Assembly (NCBI RefSeq): GCF_000613305.1 | Contig: NZ_BAIO01000007.1 | Coordinates: 1 to 33,144 of the forward strand | Reading direction: 5' to 3' | DNA from: Komagataeibacter kakiaceti JCM 25156 | GTDB lineage: Bacteria > Pseudomonadota > Alphaproteobacteria > Acetobacterales > Acetobacteraceae | Length of the DNA: 33,144 nucleotides | In this document: one piece after another, positions 1-6,785 of the stretch | Layout: the number at the start of each line of letters is the position of its first letter | Numbering within the stretch: the stretch's first letter is position 1 | Notes under the pieces: model-generated | Seen by the model: the letters and a program-made list of their open reading frames with translations, nothing else | Database searches by the model: none | Told to the model about the DNA's origin: nothing | Made by a program: the position numbers and the translations under genes

Positions 1-47
1 GAGCGGATGCGCCCCGGCCGAACCCGGAATTCCTCGTCCCTGTTCAT
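1..47 (-). CDS. Relaxase/mobilisation nuclease, N-terminal fragment (runs off left edge)
   Basis: Only the first 15 codons are present, read leftward from an ATG at 45-47 with an AGGA ribosome-binding site about 9 bases upstream. The translated start, MNRDEEFRVRPGRIR, resembles the conserved N-terminus of the large relaxase (DUF3363/VirD2-type) found at this position in alphaproteobacterial conjugative elements, where residues like EFRVRPGRIRS are typical. Such enzymes nick the transfer origin and carry the DNA strand through the mating channel. The gene lies just downstream of the lytic transglycosylase, separated by about 190 bases that contain a strong inverted repeat. The call rests on a short motif plus context, and the rest of the gene is outside the window. 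Confidence 0.6.
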   Translation of the reverse strand, partial: MNRDEEFRVRPGRIR

Positions 48-146
48 GAAAAATGTCCTGCACCGCGCGAAAGATCACGTCGGATCAATGAGATGACGCC
101 TCGACGCGAAGTGCGGAAAATCCAGGCACCTTGCGACAAGGCCTCA

Positions 147-234
147 AAAACCCCGGAAAACAGCCAGCCCAACCGAGCCGCGATGTGCGGCCTTTTATCC
201 AGCCCTCACTTTTTCTGTCCTTTTCCGGGGTTTT
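147..234. repeat. 14-bp perfect inverted repeat around an inner hairpin (terminator or oriT candidate)
   Basis: AAAACCCCGGAAAA at 147-160 is exactly inverted at 221-234. The 60-base spacer holds a second small hairpin, GCCGC/GCGGC, at 177-191. Read leftward, the structure follows the transglycosylase stop and ends in GGGG followed by five T, so it could be an intrinsic terminator with a long loop. It also sits directly upstream of the relaxase start, the usual place for a transfer origin. Confidence 0.6.
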
Positions 235-240
235 CGTGAT

Positions 241-924
241 TCACTTCCCCTGCGCCAAACCCACTCCCGGCGCGCTACGGACATGACCTGCGAAGAGCGT
301 GGACGGAGTAAAAATCGTCTGCCCGGATCGTCTTAAAAAAATGCCCTGAGATGACGATGAAAGCGCACTTTCGCTGCCGGAAATGAAGAGCGACGCGGAA
401 GTCCAGCCACCCGCCGGAGCAATGGAAAGCGGGATGGAGAAATGCGCGCTGAACGACGGGTCATCGATCAGCCGGGCGACAGATGCGACATAGGAAACCG
501 TCTCGGCAGGCAATGGCCGACCAGTCGCCAGATGATCGTCATAGCGACCGGGACCGGCATTATAAGCGGCGAGAAACCCTGCATCGCCGTAGCGGTCATG
601 CAGCCATCGCAGATAGGCTGCCCCGGCCGCGATGTTGTCATGTGGATCGAAGGGATCATCTCCCAGATTGAGCGTGCGGCGGACGTCCCTCCACGTGCCG
701 GGCATAAGCTGCATCAGACCCATCGCACCGGCGCCGGAGACCGCGTGCCGATCGCCAGCACTTTCGGCACGGAGGACTGCCCGCACCCACGCTGGCGGGA
801 TCGCGTTCCGTTCCGCCGCCTGACGCACCAGATCGTCGAAATCCTGCGCGTGGGCGATGGTCGGCGAGAGCGTTAGCGCGAGCACGGCCAGCACGCCGGC
901 GGACATAAAAAACCGGGCGCTCAT
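241..924 (-). CDS. Lytic transglycosylase (SLT domain), conjugation-associated
   Basis: A 227-residue periplasmic enzyme expected to cleave the glycan strand of peptidoglycan so that the transfer apparatus can cross the wall. Residues 1-26 form a signal peptide (hydrophobic core VLAVLALTLS, likely cleavage after AHA). The SLT domain follows: a catalytic glutamate at about residue 54 in LRAESAG, the GLMQLMPGTW motif at about 69-78, and AAYNAGPGRYD at about 119-129. The start at 922-924 is preferred over upstream in-frame starts because it begins at the signal peptide and overlaps the preceding DUF736 stop by four bases (ATGA). It therefore belongs to the minus-strand transfer operon, between DUF736 and the relaxase. 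Family assignment is firm; the conjugative role is inferred from neighbours. Confidence 0.9.
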   Translation of the reverse strand: MSARFFMSAGVLAVLALTLSPTIAHAQDFDDLVRQAAERNAIPPAWVRAVLRAESAGDRHAVSGAGAMGLMQLMPGTWRDVRRTLNLGDDPFDPHDNIAAGAAYLRWLHDRYGDAGFLAAYNAGPGRYDDHLATGRPLPAETVSYVASVARLIDDPSFSAHFSIPLSIAPAGGWTSASLFISGSESALSSSSQGIFLRRSGQTIFTPSTLFAGHVRSAPGVGLAQGK

Positions 925-1262
925 TCCCGGCCTCCTGGGCGTTTTGCAGGCCGGTTCCAGACCAGTTGCCACTCGCGGCCACCACGTCCGGCCTGGAACA
1001 GTGTGGCGCGGATCGGCTGCATGAAAGTGGGATCGTCCAGGAGCACAGAAACATACTCGCCGGCACGTTCCCCGGTGCGTTTCCATCCCGCGCCCAGCTC
1101 GGGGCCAGTATCCCCGTCACCCAGGTGAATACGATAATCCGGAGCATGCTCCGCGCCATTGTTTTCCGCTGGTACGAAGGTCAGTTCAGCATCCAGCGAC
1201 AGGGTGCGCACGCGTCCGGCAAAACCATCAGCGGTGCGGGTGAAAAATCCGATCTGGCTCAT
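921..1262 (-). CDS. DUF736 family protein (copy 1)
   Basis: A 113-residue protein that starts MSQIGFFTRT and carries the DUF736 pattern: a short N-terminal strand, a central YRIHLGD segment, the GAGWKRTGE region, then SVLLDDPTFMQPIRATLF and a C-terminal WQLVWNRP. The biochemical function of DUF736 is unknown, but it is a hallmark of alphaproteobacterial conjugative elements and plasmids. This copy lies inside the transfer operon, 58 bases after the S26 peptidase stop and overlapping the transglycosylase start by four bases. A second, clearly divergent paralogue lies at 5704-6027; the two share the family pattern but differ over most positions, so this is not a recent duplication. Confidence 0.9.
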   Translation of the reverse strand: MSQIGFFTRTADGFAGRVRTLSLDAELTFVPAENNGAEHAPDYRIHLGDGDTGPELGAGWKRTGERAGEYVSVLLDDPTFMQPIRATLFQAGRGGREWQLVWNRPAKRPGGRE

Positions 1263-1320
1263 GGGAAAAATCCTTTCAGACAGAGTGGGAATGACGGAAA
1301 ATCCGACGACCACGTCACCG

Positions 1321-1947
1321 TCATTGGACGGGCGGTTCGCTCTCTTTCGCGGGCAGCATGGGCGGAGCCAGAAACAGTCCCTTCCGCGCGGGATCATCCG
1401 GTTCCGGGAGGGGATCGAAATGCGGCGGCGGCTCCGCCTCTCCCGTCCTGACATGCACCGGCACGGCGCGTCCGATGACGGTGTCCATCGGCAGGACACC
1501 GAAATACCGCCCGTCCAGACTGGTTGGCACGGCAGCGTTCATGACGAAGACCTGCCCCGGCCCGAGACGTTGACAGCCCTGCCAGACCGGCAGCACCCGG
1601 CCCCGATGGTCGATGGGTTTCGCATCACCGACGGCCTTTCCGTCGATGGTGACATGCGCGCCGTTACGGCAGACACTCTGCCCCGCCAGTGCTGCCACAG
1701 GCTTTAGCAGCGGCACGCCGAAAGGCAGGTAGCCGCGTGTCGCCAGCAGCGTCGCCTCGCGCTCCGGCAGGCGGATGGCGACGATGTCACCGACGCGCAC
1801 CGGGACCGTGGGCTGGATGCGATACAGCCCGACCGGAACACTCGCCGTTTCGTTCCAGACCCAGCGTGGCGCGGGATGAAACGCCAGCGAGGCACCGACG
1901 CCGAGCACGGCGAAATACGTGGTGAAAAACCAGCCGCGCCGGGTCAT
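1321..1947 (-). CDS. S26 family signal peptidase (TraF-like)
   Basis: A 208-residue membrane-anchored serine peptidase of the conjugative TraF type, which matures pilin or other transfer proteins outside the inner membrane. There is one N-terminal membrane helix (about residues 6-23). The catalytic serine is S36 in ASVPVGLY, and the general-base lysine is about K82 in PLLKPVAALAG, giving the S26 Ser-Lys dyad. The later segment with FVMN, LDGRYFG and VIGRA is also typical. A cysteine pair (VCRNG and WQGCQ) could form a disulphide. The start at 1945-1947 overlaps the DUF2840 stop by four bases (ATGA), which rules out the longer in-frame extension. The proline-rich C-terminal tail of about 35 residues after the catalytic domain has no recognisable motif. 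Confidence 0.9.
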   Translation of the reverse strand: MTRRGWFFTTYFAVLGVGASLAFHPAPRWVWNETASVPVGLYRIQPTVPVRVGDIVAIRLPEREATLLATRGYLPFGVPLLKPVAALAGQSVCRNGAHVTIDGKAVGDAKPIDHRGRVLPVWQGCQRLGPGQVFVMNAAVPTSLDGRYFGVLPMDTVIGRAVPVHVRTGEAEPPPHFDPLPEPDDPARKGLFLAPPMLPAKESEPPVQ

Positions 1948-2432
1948 GACGCCGCCCTCCGGCGCAGCCACGCCTCGTGGCGCTCTGACGTGTAGGGACG
2001 CGGCTCCTGCGCCGCCGTGAGCCGGTGATGCAGATGCCGCCAGTGATCGGGACAGGCGGCGACAGGATCGATCCCCAACGCCTCCACGCCGTCGATAGCC
2101 TCCAGCACCCGGCGCACTTTTGGCCAGCCGCTCTGGCGCAGCAGGCTCTCGCCGCCGGGACGAACAAAGGGCACGGTCTGGCATGCTTCCTGCGCCCCGA
2201 CGGCGCGCACGATGTCGATGCAGGACACCACAGTGCCGAAATCGTTCGCGGCCCAGCGGATGAAAGCGAACACGCTGTCCGGCGTGAAGCTCATCAGCCT
2301 GCGCCGACGGTCGAGAATGAGATCCTCTATGGGATGACCGAACCGGACCCAGTGCTCGATGCGCTTCTCGATCCAGGTCAGTTCGACCGTGGTGAGCACA
2401 TCGCCCCGTAGCCGGAAAGAACAGTCGGTCAT
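1944..2432 (-). CDS. DUF2840 domain protein
   Basis: A 162-residue protein beginning MTDCSFRLRGD with the family features LTWIEKRIEHWVRFG, RFGHP, SVFAFIRWAANDFGT and a C-terminal HHRLTAAQEP region rich in Arg and His. DUF2840 has no assigned activity and is found almost only in alphaproteobacterial integrative and conjugative elements, between the replication/partition genes and the S26 peptidase. Here it overlaps repA by four bases upstream and the peptidase by four bases downstream, so it is translated as part of one polycistronic unit. In relatives I recall a ParA gene between repA and DUF2840; here none is present. Confidence 0.88.
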   Translation of the reverse strand: MTDCSFRLRGDVLTTVELTWIEKRIEHWVRFGHPIEDLILDRRRRLMSFTPDSVFAFIRWAANDFGTVVSCIDIVRAVGAQEACQTVPFVRPGGESLLRQSGWPKVRRVLEAIDGVEALGIDPVAACPDHWRHLHHRLTAAQEPRPYTSERHEAWLRRRAAS

Positions 2433-3499
2433 GGGACACCGACCATGCGATCCGCGACCGCTTCCCGAGCCTCTTTTTCCCGTCTCACCGGGGCTGTCGG
2501 GAAGGTGTCCGAAAGGCCGGAATCCCCTACATAATAAGTTATTATATAAGTTATATAAGTTAAGAGGCCGATTCCGCCTTCAAAACCAATGGGTTGCGCC
2601 GTTTTTCGCCAATGGTCCGACGATGAATCCGCCAACGGTCCCACGATATGATGCGCCGCCGGTCCGACGACAGGTTTCACATCGTTATCCACAGTCCCGG
2701 TGGATTGACTCGTTGGAGCGGCGCATAAAACTCCCAGTTTTCCGCCAGAAATGACACGAAACGTGTAACCTGGAACCGTGCGGGCGAGGGCTATGGCACG
2801 GATTTTGGCGGCGAAGTCGCGACGCCGGGTCAGGCTGCCCGAGCGCGCATGCAGGTCCGCCAGATCGAAGCACCATCCTCCTTCTGTCGCCCGGCATGGC
2901 GTCGCGCCAGGCGGTAAAGCCACCGCTCCAATCCCCCGCCAAGACGGAAATAGGCAGGGTCGACGCTCAGGACGCGGGAACGGTCGCAGGCGGCCTCCAT
3001 CAGCCAGTCCGCCAGCGTCAGGGCCACCCCATCCTCACGGGAAATCCGGACGTCACTGATCCAGGTAAACGGCTTCTCCCGCCAGTCCGCGCCATTGCGG
3101 ATGTTGGTAGCGACGGTCGTGGCCGCCAGACGCCCGAGCGCGCCGTGCAGGCGCCGATACTCGTTCGCCCCCGTCGCCCAGCCCAGATCCTGGAACAGAC
3201 GCCAGGGCGTGAAGCGCACATGGCGCGATACCCACAGGTCGTGGTTCAGGCATCGACGATCTGTCCGGTCAGCCACAGCAGCACGTCCGCATCCCAGATC
3301 GTGGCCATGCCCGATCCGTCCGGTGCCGACACCGTCACACTGGCATGCCGCGCCTCGTAATCGACGGGGATGACACGCGGCGTTTTCCCCAACGGAAGAA
3401 CGGGCGGCCCATTAGATCGCGGACGTCGCGGGGCCTTGCCGCCCCCGTGACCACGAAGCGGCGGTCGGGCTGACGCCAGCTATCGGCGGCTGGCATCAT
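2429..3499 (-). pseudogene. Replication initiator protein A (RepA/RPA family), three frame breaks
   Basis: The reading frame is in four pieces that together match the RPA family over its whole length. Piece 1 (from ATG 3497-3499) ends in DLMGRPFFRWGKRR. Piece 2 has VIPVDYEARHASV and GMATIWDADVLLWLTGQIVDA. Piece 3 has EYRRLHGALGRLAATTVATNIR, LTLADWLM, LSVDPAYFRLGGGLERWLYRLARRHAG. Piece 4 has WCFDLADLHARSGSLTRRRDFA and PGYTFRVI, then an AT-rich-encoded tail. The breaks lie near 3375, 3250 and 2876, and each is repaired by adding one base. The start overlaps the HTH gene by four bases and the stop overlaps DUF2840 by four bases, so the gene ends are intact. No nonsense codon lies inside any segment, which suits sequencing error better than old decay. 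If real, initiation would be lost. Confidence 0.85.
2529..2564. repeat. AT-rich tandem repeats inside the 3' part of repA (origin candidate)
   Basis: In a GC-rich gene this 36-base stretch is almost pure A/T. It contains the 9-mer TTATATAAG twice in tandem (2542-2559), followed by a partial TTAAG and preceded by a related ATAATAAGTTA. It encodes the repetitive tail segment TYITYIITYY of RepA. A duplex-unwinding or iteron role is inference only. Confidence 0.5.
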
Positions 3500-3792
3500 C
3501 GTCCGGCACTCCGCTGCGCCTTGCGAGCCCTGGCCTGCAAGCGGATGATATAGGCGCGGGGATCGGCCGGCATGGGAATGCCGCCACCATCCCCGGTGGA
3601 CAGCCGGACGTTTAGATCGGCCCAGGCGCAGAGATCTTCCACGGCATAGACGATCCGGCCGCCAAGCTGGCGGTAGAGGGGACCGGTGCCGCAACTCCGG
3701 TGTTTTTCGAGGGTGCGGATGGACAGGCCAACGAAATTGGCCGCGTCCGGGGTGCGCAGATAGCGCGGTGGCAGAGTCGGCTGGACACGCAT
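3496..3792 (-). CDS. Helix-turn-helix DNA-binding protein (AlpA/excisionase-like)
   Basis: A 98-residue protein with a MerR/HTH_17-type winged helix near its N-terminus: YLRTPDAANFVGLSIRTLEK forms the helix-turn-helix, and GPLYRQLGGRIVYAVEDLCAWA the wing and following helix. This is the shape of AlpA-like and excisionase-like regulators that sit directly before repA in this element family. The start MRVQPTL at 3790-3792 is chosen because a GGAGGAAG ribosome-binding site lies 6 bases upstream and the domain begins there; a longer in-frame extension has no homology. The stop overlaps the repA start by four bases, so coupled translation with repA is likely. Confidence 0.85.
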   Translation of the reverse strand: MRVQPTLPPRYLRTPDAANFVGLSIRTLEKHRSCGTGPLYRQLGGRIVYAVEDLCAWADLNVRLSTGDGGGIPMPADPRAYIIRLQARARKAQRSAGR

Positions 3793-3888
3793 GGGGTCTT
3801 CCTCCCGGTGGATCGGGCCGCGTGCGGAATGTCGCGGCTCATGGGAGGACGCTGCCGGAGAATGAGCTGTGGGGAGGGATGACAAAGT

Positions 3889-4675
3889 TCAGGCCGCCAG
3901 ACTGTCACCCCCCTGCTTCAGCCCCTGAAGGAGGGCGATGTGGCCGCCGTTCAGATAGAAGTCGGCACCGTCGAGGTCGCGGTAGAAAGCCCGGTGCCAT
4001 GAGCTGGCACGCCACTCATTGCGGGACAGGTGCAGGATGCGCTCGCCGTAGATGCCGGCTGCGATCCGGCGCGCTGTCACCCCCGTGCGCCGGCCTTCGG
4101 CGATGCAGAGCATGCGGATCTGGCGCAGTTTCTGCTGGGGACTCAGGCGCAAGCTGGAAGGAAGAGGACCGGGCGCCTGGCCGGCAAGCAGGCGGCCGAA
4201 GCGTGCAACGCAGGCCAGACGGGTCGGGAGGTGCCCGTCATCGATGACGAACCAGGTTCCTGACGCATCGGGCTGCCGATCGACGACTATGACAAGGCGC
4301 AGCGGACCCGCCGCACTGTCCAGCACGAGATGGATGCCATCGGGACCATCATGTCGTGCCCGCTCGTATGGCGTGAGACGGGACAGGATGTCACCCCCAT
4401 CGCCACGCACGGCAACCTCCGGCGCGATGTCCGGATCCCAGAATGCGGGGGCAAGCCAGGCGGGGAGATCAGGATCGACAGGGAAAACGCAACCCCCAGC
4501 GACGAGCAAAAGCGCGCCATGCCTCGGCGTCAACCTTGCCCATCGTCATGGTTGCTGCATGATCGCGCCGGTAGGCCGGATTGTGTCGCAGCCATTCCTG
4601 GGCGAGACCGGCAGAGTCGAGCCCGGCGTAGGCGCGACGAAGGGGTGCGGCATCCCACGGCCGGATTGTCGGCAC
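3889..4675 (-). CDS. DUF2285 regulator with N-terminal DUF6499-like domain (one-base frame break)
   Basis: First gene of the transfer/replication operon. From a GTG at 4673-4675 (strong GGGGGAGGGG ribosome-binding site) the first 68 residues show the transcriptional-regulator-like pattern GLAQEWLRHNPAYRRDH followed by AEAWRAFARRWGLRFP. The frame then ends early. Removing one base in the run-rich stretch at 4481-4498 joins it to VDPDLPAWLAPAFWDPD and the DUF2285 body (RLSPQQKLRQIRMLCIAEGRR, ARRIAAGIYGERIL, SSWHRAFYRDLDGADFYLNGGHIALL). The DUF2285 part alone also forms a 214-residue frame from 4533, but its first residues are not conserved in kind. Relatives are usually one protein of about 250-260 residues. 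Its exact role is unknown; a control function for the element is inferred. Confidence 0.75.
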
Positions 4676-4897
4676 GTCCCCCTCCCCCGATATGTCATGG
4701 ATTCGACCCAGTATCCGGTGCGGAACCGGAACGGATAGTCCCGAAGACTCGGGGAGGTGATCCCAAACATATCCGGCAAGGTCCGGGTAGTTTCGATATT
4801 GAGGGGTAATTCACGCCAGATGGGCCGGAAACTTCGGTTTCCGCGACATCACGTGATGCCCATAGCGCATCACGGGAGAAGGCGTTTGACGTTCCGT

Positions 4898-4924
4898 GTA
4901 TTATAATACGTAGCGCGATAATAC
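4898..4924. promoter_or_regulatory. Palindromic operator candidate in the divergent DUF2285/XRE promoter region
   Basis: A perfect 12-base palindrome, GTATTATAATAC (4898-4909), is followed 15 bases later by a direct repeat of its half, ATAATAC (4918-4924). It lies 23 bases before the XRE regulator start and about 220 bases from the divergent DUF2285 gene. A/T-rich palindromes of this type are usual XRE-family operators, so autoregulation is likely. I found no well-spaced -35/-10 pair. Confidence 0.5.
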
Positions 4925-4946
4925 ACAAATCGTTCCTATCCTGCGG

Positions 4947-5180
4947 ATGGACATCCGAGGACTTTTCGGCGCGAACGTGAGGCGCCTGCGGCGCGCCGCC
5001 GGTCTCAGCCAGGAGGCCCTGGCGGAACGGATGGGCGTGGACCGCGCCTATATCAGCTGGATCGAGACCGGGCGCCAGAACGCGACGCTGCTTTCGCTGT
5101 GGCATGCGTCGCAGGCGCTGGACGTGCGGCCGGCCGCGCTACTGGACGAAAGTCACTTCCCGACGGACGATCAGAAATAG
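4947..5180 (+). CDS. XRE-family transcriptional regulator
   Basis: A 77-residue single-domain helix-turn-helix (HTH_3) protein. The five-helix fold is clear: ANVRRLRRAAGLSQEALAERMGVDRAYISWIETGRQNATLLSLWHASQALDV. It is transcribed away from the DUF2285-repA-transfer operon, so it probably controls that operon and itself through the palindrome just upstream. No strong ribosome-binding site precedes the ATG at 4947; the start is chosen because the domain begins at once. Small XRE repressors of this kind often keep conjugative elements quiet. Confidence 0.88.
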   Translation: MDIRGLFGANVRRLRRAAGLSQEALAERMGVDRAYISWIETGRQNATLLSLWHASQALDVRPAALLDESHFPTDDQK

Positions 5181-5206
5181 GCTTCCTCACCCTACCGTAT
5201 CCGCCC

Positions 5207-5362
5207 TCAATGGGGCGGTGGCGGCCTGTGTGATTCGATACGGGTCTGTTGTGCAAGCGCCTCTTTGAGTTCGCGCTCGATCTGTCGGCGCTCGCCTTTG
5301 CTGAGATGAAAGCTGGTGAGTTCGGCGCGCAGCATCTGGATGTAGTCGTGGTGCGTGGTCAT
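5207..5362 (-). CDS. Small conserved-looking protein, 51 residues
   Basis: Reads MTTHHDYIQMLRAELTSF and continues with HLSKGERRQIERELKEALAQQ to a proline-rich end. The start at 5360-5362 has an AAAGGAGCAGG ribosome-binding site 7-8 bases upstream, and codon use matches the flanking GC-rich backbone genes. The sequence predicts two amphipathic helices and is highly charged. I do not recognise a family; small proteins of this type are common between the XRE regulator and the second DUF736 gene in such elements. It converges with the XRE gene, ending 26 bases from its stop. Confidence 0.6.
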   Translation of the reverse strand: MTTHHDYIQMLRAELTSFHLSKGERRQIERELKEALAQQTRIESHRPPPPH

Positions 5363-5703
5363 CGTCCTGCTCCTTTCGTTTCTCGAAGACAGGACAGACG
5401 GCTCATGCCGGGGCGGACCGGGTCAGGGATCGCCGCAGGCGACCGGCTCGCCGGCGCGTGGGGGAGCCGATTTTGTCTGGCGCGCCCGGCACGGGTGCGT
5501 CGGGCAAAATTGGGGGGACCACAGTCCTTGACGCGGTTCGCCCTCGCGCATGGTACAATGGGAAGGCTGAGGGAAAGCCTCGGATTCCGCCTGCGTCTCA
5601 CGTGGGGCGACCAGCACGATCGCCCGCGCCCCGGAAGATCACGCGGAAAAAAGACCCAGAAGGCCCCGCCCGGAGAGACCGGGCGGGGTTGGGTGTGGGA
5701 GGT
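5363..5703. other. Intergenic region without a convincing gene
   Basis: 341 bases between the 51-residue protein and DUF736 copy 2. Apart from the hairpin at 5664-5688 and the ribosome-binding site of the small gene I see nothing coding: open frames here lack a ribosome-binding site and show no family pattern. Confidence 0.5.
5664..5688 (-). terminator. GC-rich hairpin after DUF736 copy 2
   Basis: CCCCGCCCGG (5664-5673) and CCGGGCGGGG (5679-5688) form a perfect 10-bp stem with a 5-base loop, 15 bases past the DUF736 stop on the minus strand. A T-run (six T) follows only about 12 bases after the stem, so it is an imperfect intrinsic terminator. Confidence 0.6.
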
Positions 5704-6027
5704 TCAGTCCCCGTTCCGGCTGCGGGGCCGGGTCCAGATGAGAGAGTAGCCTTCCCCTTCCTCGTCGGTGAACAGGTTTGCGAAGATCGGGGCGGCGAAG
5801 GAGGGATCATCCAGCTTCAGGCTCAGATAGGTGCGCCCTTCGCTGGAGCGGCGGGTCCAGGCCGCACCGAGTTCAATCCTGCCCAGATAGACGCGGTAGT
5901 TGGGGGCGTTGTCGTTGGGACGGTTGGTTTCCACCACCAGGCGGACGTTGCGGGCCTGCAGGGCCAGAGTGACGATTTCGCCTTCGAAGCCTTCACCCAC
6001 CTTCTTGAAGGAACCGATGTTAGCCAT
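5704..6027 (-). CDS. DUF736 family protein (copy 2)
   Basis: A 107-residue protein starting MANIGSFKKVGEGFEG, with the family elements EIVTLALQARNVRLV, NAPNYRVYLGRIELGAAW, RTYLSLKLDDPSFAAPIFANLF and C-terminal YSLIWTRP. This form is closer to the common stand-alone DUF736 of alphaproteobacterial plasmids and conjugative elements than copy 1 at 921-1262. Function is unknown; it appears to be a small soluble protein of beta structure. It heads a short minus-strand unit ending in the hairpin at 5664-5688 and is separated from DUF2493 by a long intergenic region containing a structured element. Confidence 0.92.
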   Translation of the reverse strand: MANIGSFKKVGEGFEGEIVTLALQARNVRLVVETNRPNDNAPNYRVYLGRIELGAAWTRRSSEGRTYLSLKLDDPSFAAPIFANLFTDEEGEGYSLIWTRPRSRNGD

Positions 6028-6785
6028 TGTCGTATCTCCATGCTGCTATCGGGCCGCGACCACCGTGGCCTCGATGGCGATCGACCAGCCGGAGGCGAGC
6101 GGCAGAGCACCCCTCGGGGCCGCAGCGCAGCGGAGGACGGCAGGGCCGGAACTTTCTTGTCTCGCGAGGAATGGCGGCGCAGCCGACAGGGGAAGAAAGT
6201 TCTGGAACGCCGTTGCGGCCAGCCGATCGAGCGCAGCCGGACTTCGGCTAGATCAGCCATCCGACAGAGGCCATGGTGTGCGAACCCGCCAGCCCCCCGG
6301 AGATGCGATGCCGGCATGACCGGTCCGTCAGGTGGGGGACGATGCGATCTGGCGCGAGACTGTCACGCTGCCACTGTTGTAAACTGGCCCCGTCCGGTGG
6401 TCGTTTCTGCCGTCCCCGATGTTACGCCGCCTTTTCACCCGCTCATGGGCAGGGTCGCCCGTGCAGTGCGACAGGCCCCCGCTCCCGGCACAGGCGCATC
6501 CTTTCAAAGCGGGCCGGATGATCCCTCGTTCGCTGCCTGCCGTCCCGGCCCTTTCACCGATGGGGTTGGCGCGGGCTTTTCATCCCAATGGACCGTCCCC
6601 GCAGACGCACGGGGCTGCCATCGAACTCCGTCCCGCCGGTTCTCCGGGTGGGGCCTTCCGGATGACGGGCGAACGTGCTTCCCGCCATCAGGTGCGCAGC
6701 GTCTGGGGAGCCCGACGTCATTGCGGCCCAGGCATCTGGCAGCAGATGTCAGGCCGCCTTCATGAAACAGTCATGGGAATGGCGC
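6028..6785. other. 758-bp intergenic region with a structured element
   Basis: No credible gene: open frames on both strands lack ribosome-binding sites and family patterns. Its one clear feature is the hairpin described at 6126-6205. The remainder is GC-rich and unremarkable; it presumably carries the promoter of DUF736 copy 2. Confidence 0.5.
6126..6205. repeat. Structured intergenic element A (long hairpin with conserved 5' block)
   Basis: A 20-base block at 6126-6145 matches 17 of 20 bases with 7825-7844. It leads into GAACTTTCTT (6149-6158), which is exactly inverted as AAGAAAGTTC (6193-6202). The stem extends by two C-G pairs and a G-T pair to 6146/6205. The loop is GC-rich. The same architecture recurs at 7825-7900 with a different stem sequence, so structure is kept while sequence changes. 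Confidence 0.6.

Noticed and set aside
4052..4738. Plus-strand frame of 228 codons over the DUF2285 gene
   Set aside because: Antisense frame with no motif; DUF2285 on the other strand is well supported.
4886..4907. TTGACG and TATAAT near the XRE gene as a promoter
   Set aside because: The spacer is only 10 bases, far from the required 16-18; TATAAT is part of the palindrome.
5458..6765. Plus-strand frame of 435 codons across DUF736 copy 2 and the intergenic region
   Set aside because: Arg/Pro/Gly-rich, no ribosome-binding site, covers a well-recognised gene on the other strand and a structured non-coding element.
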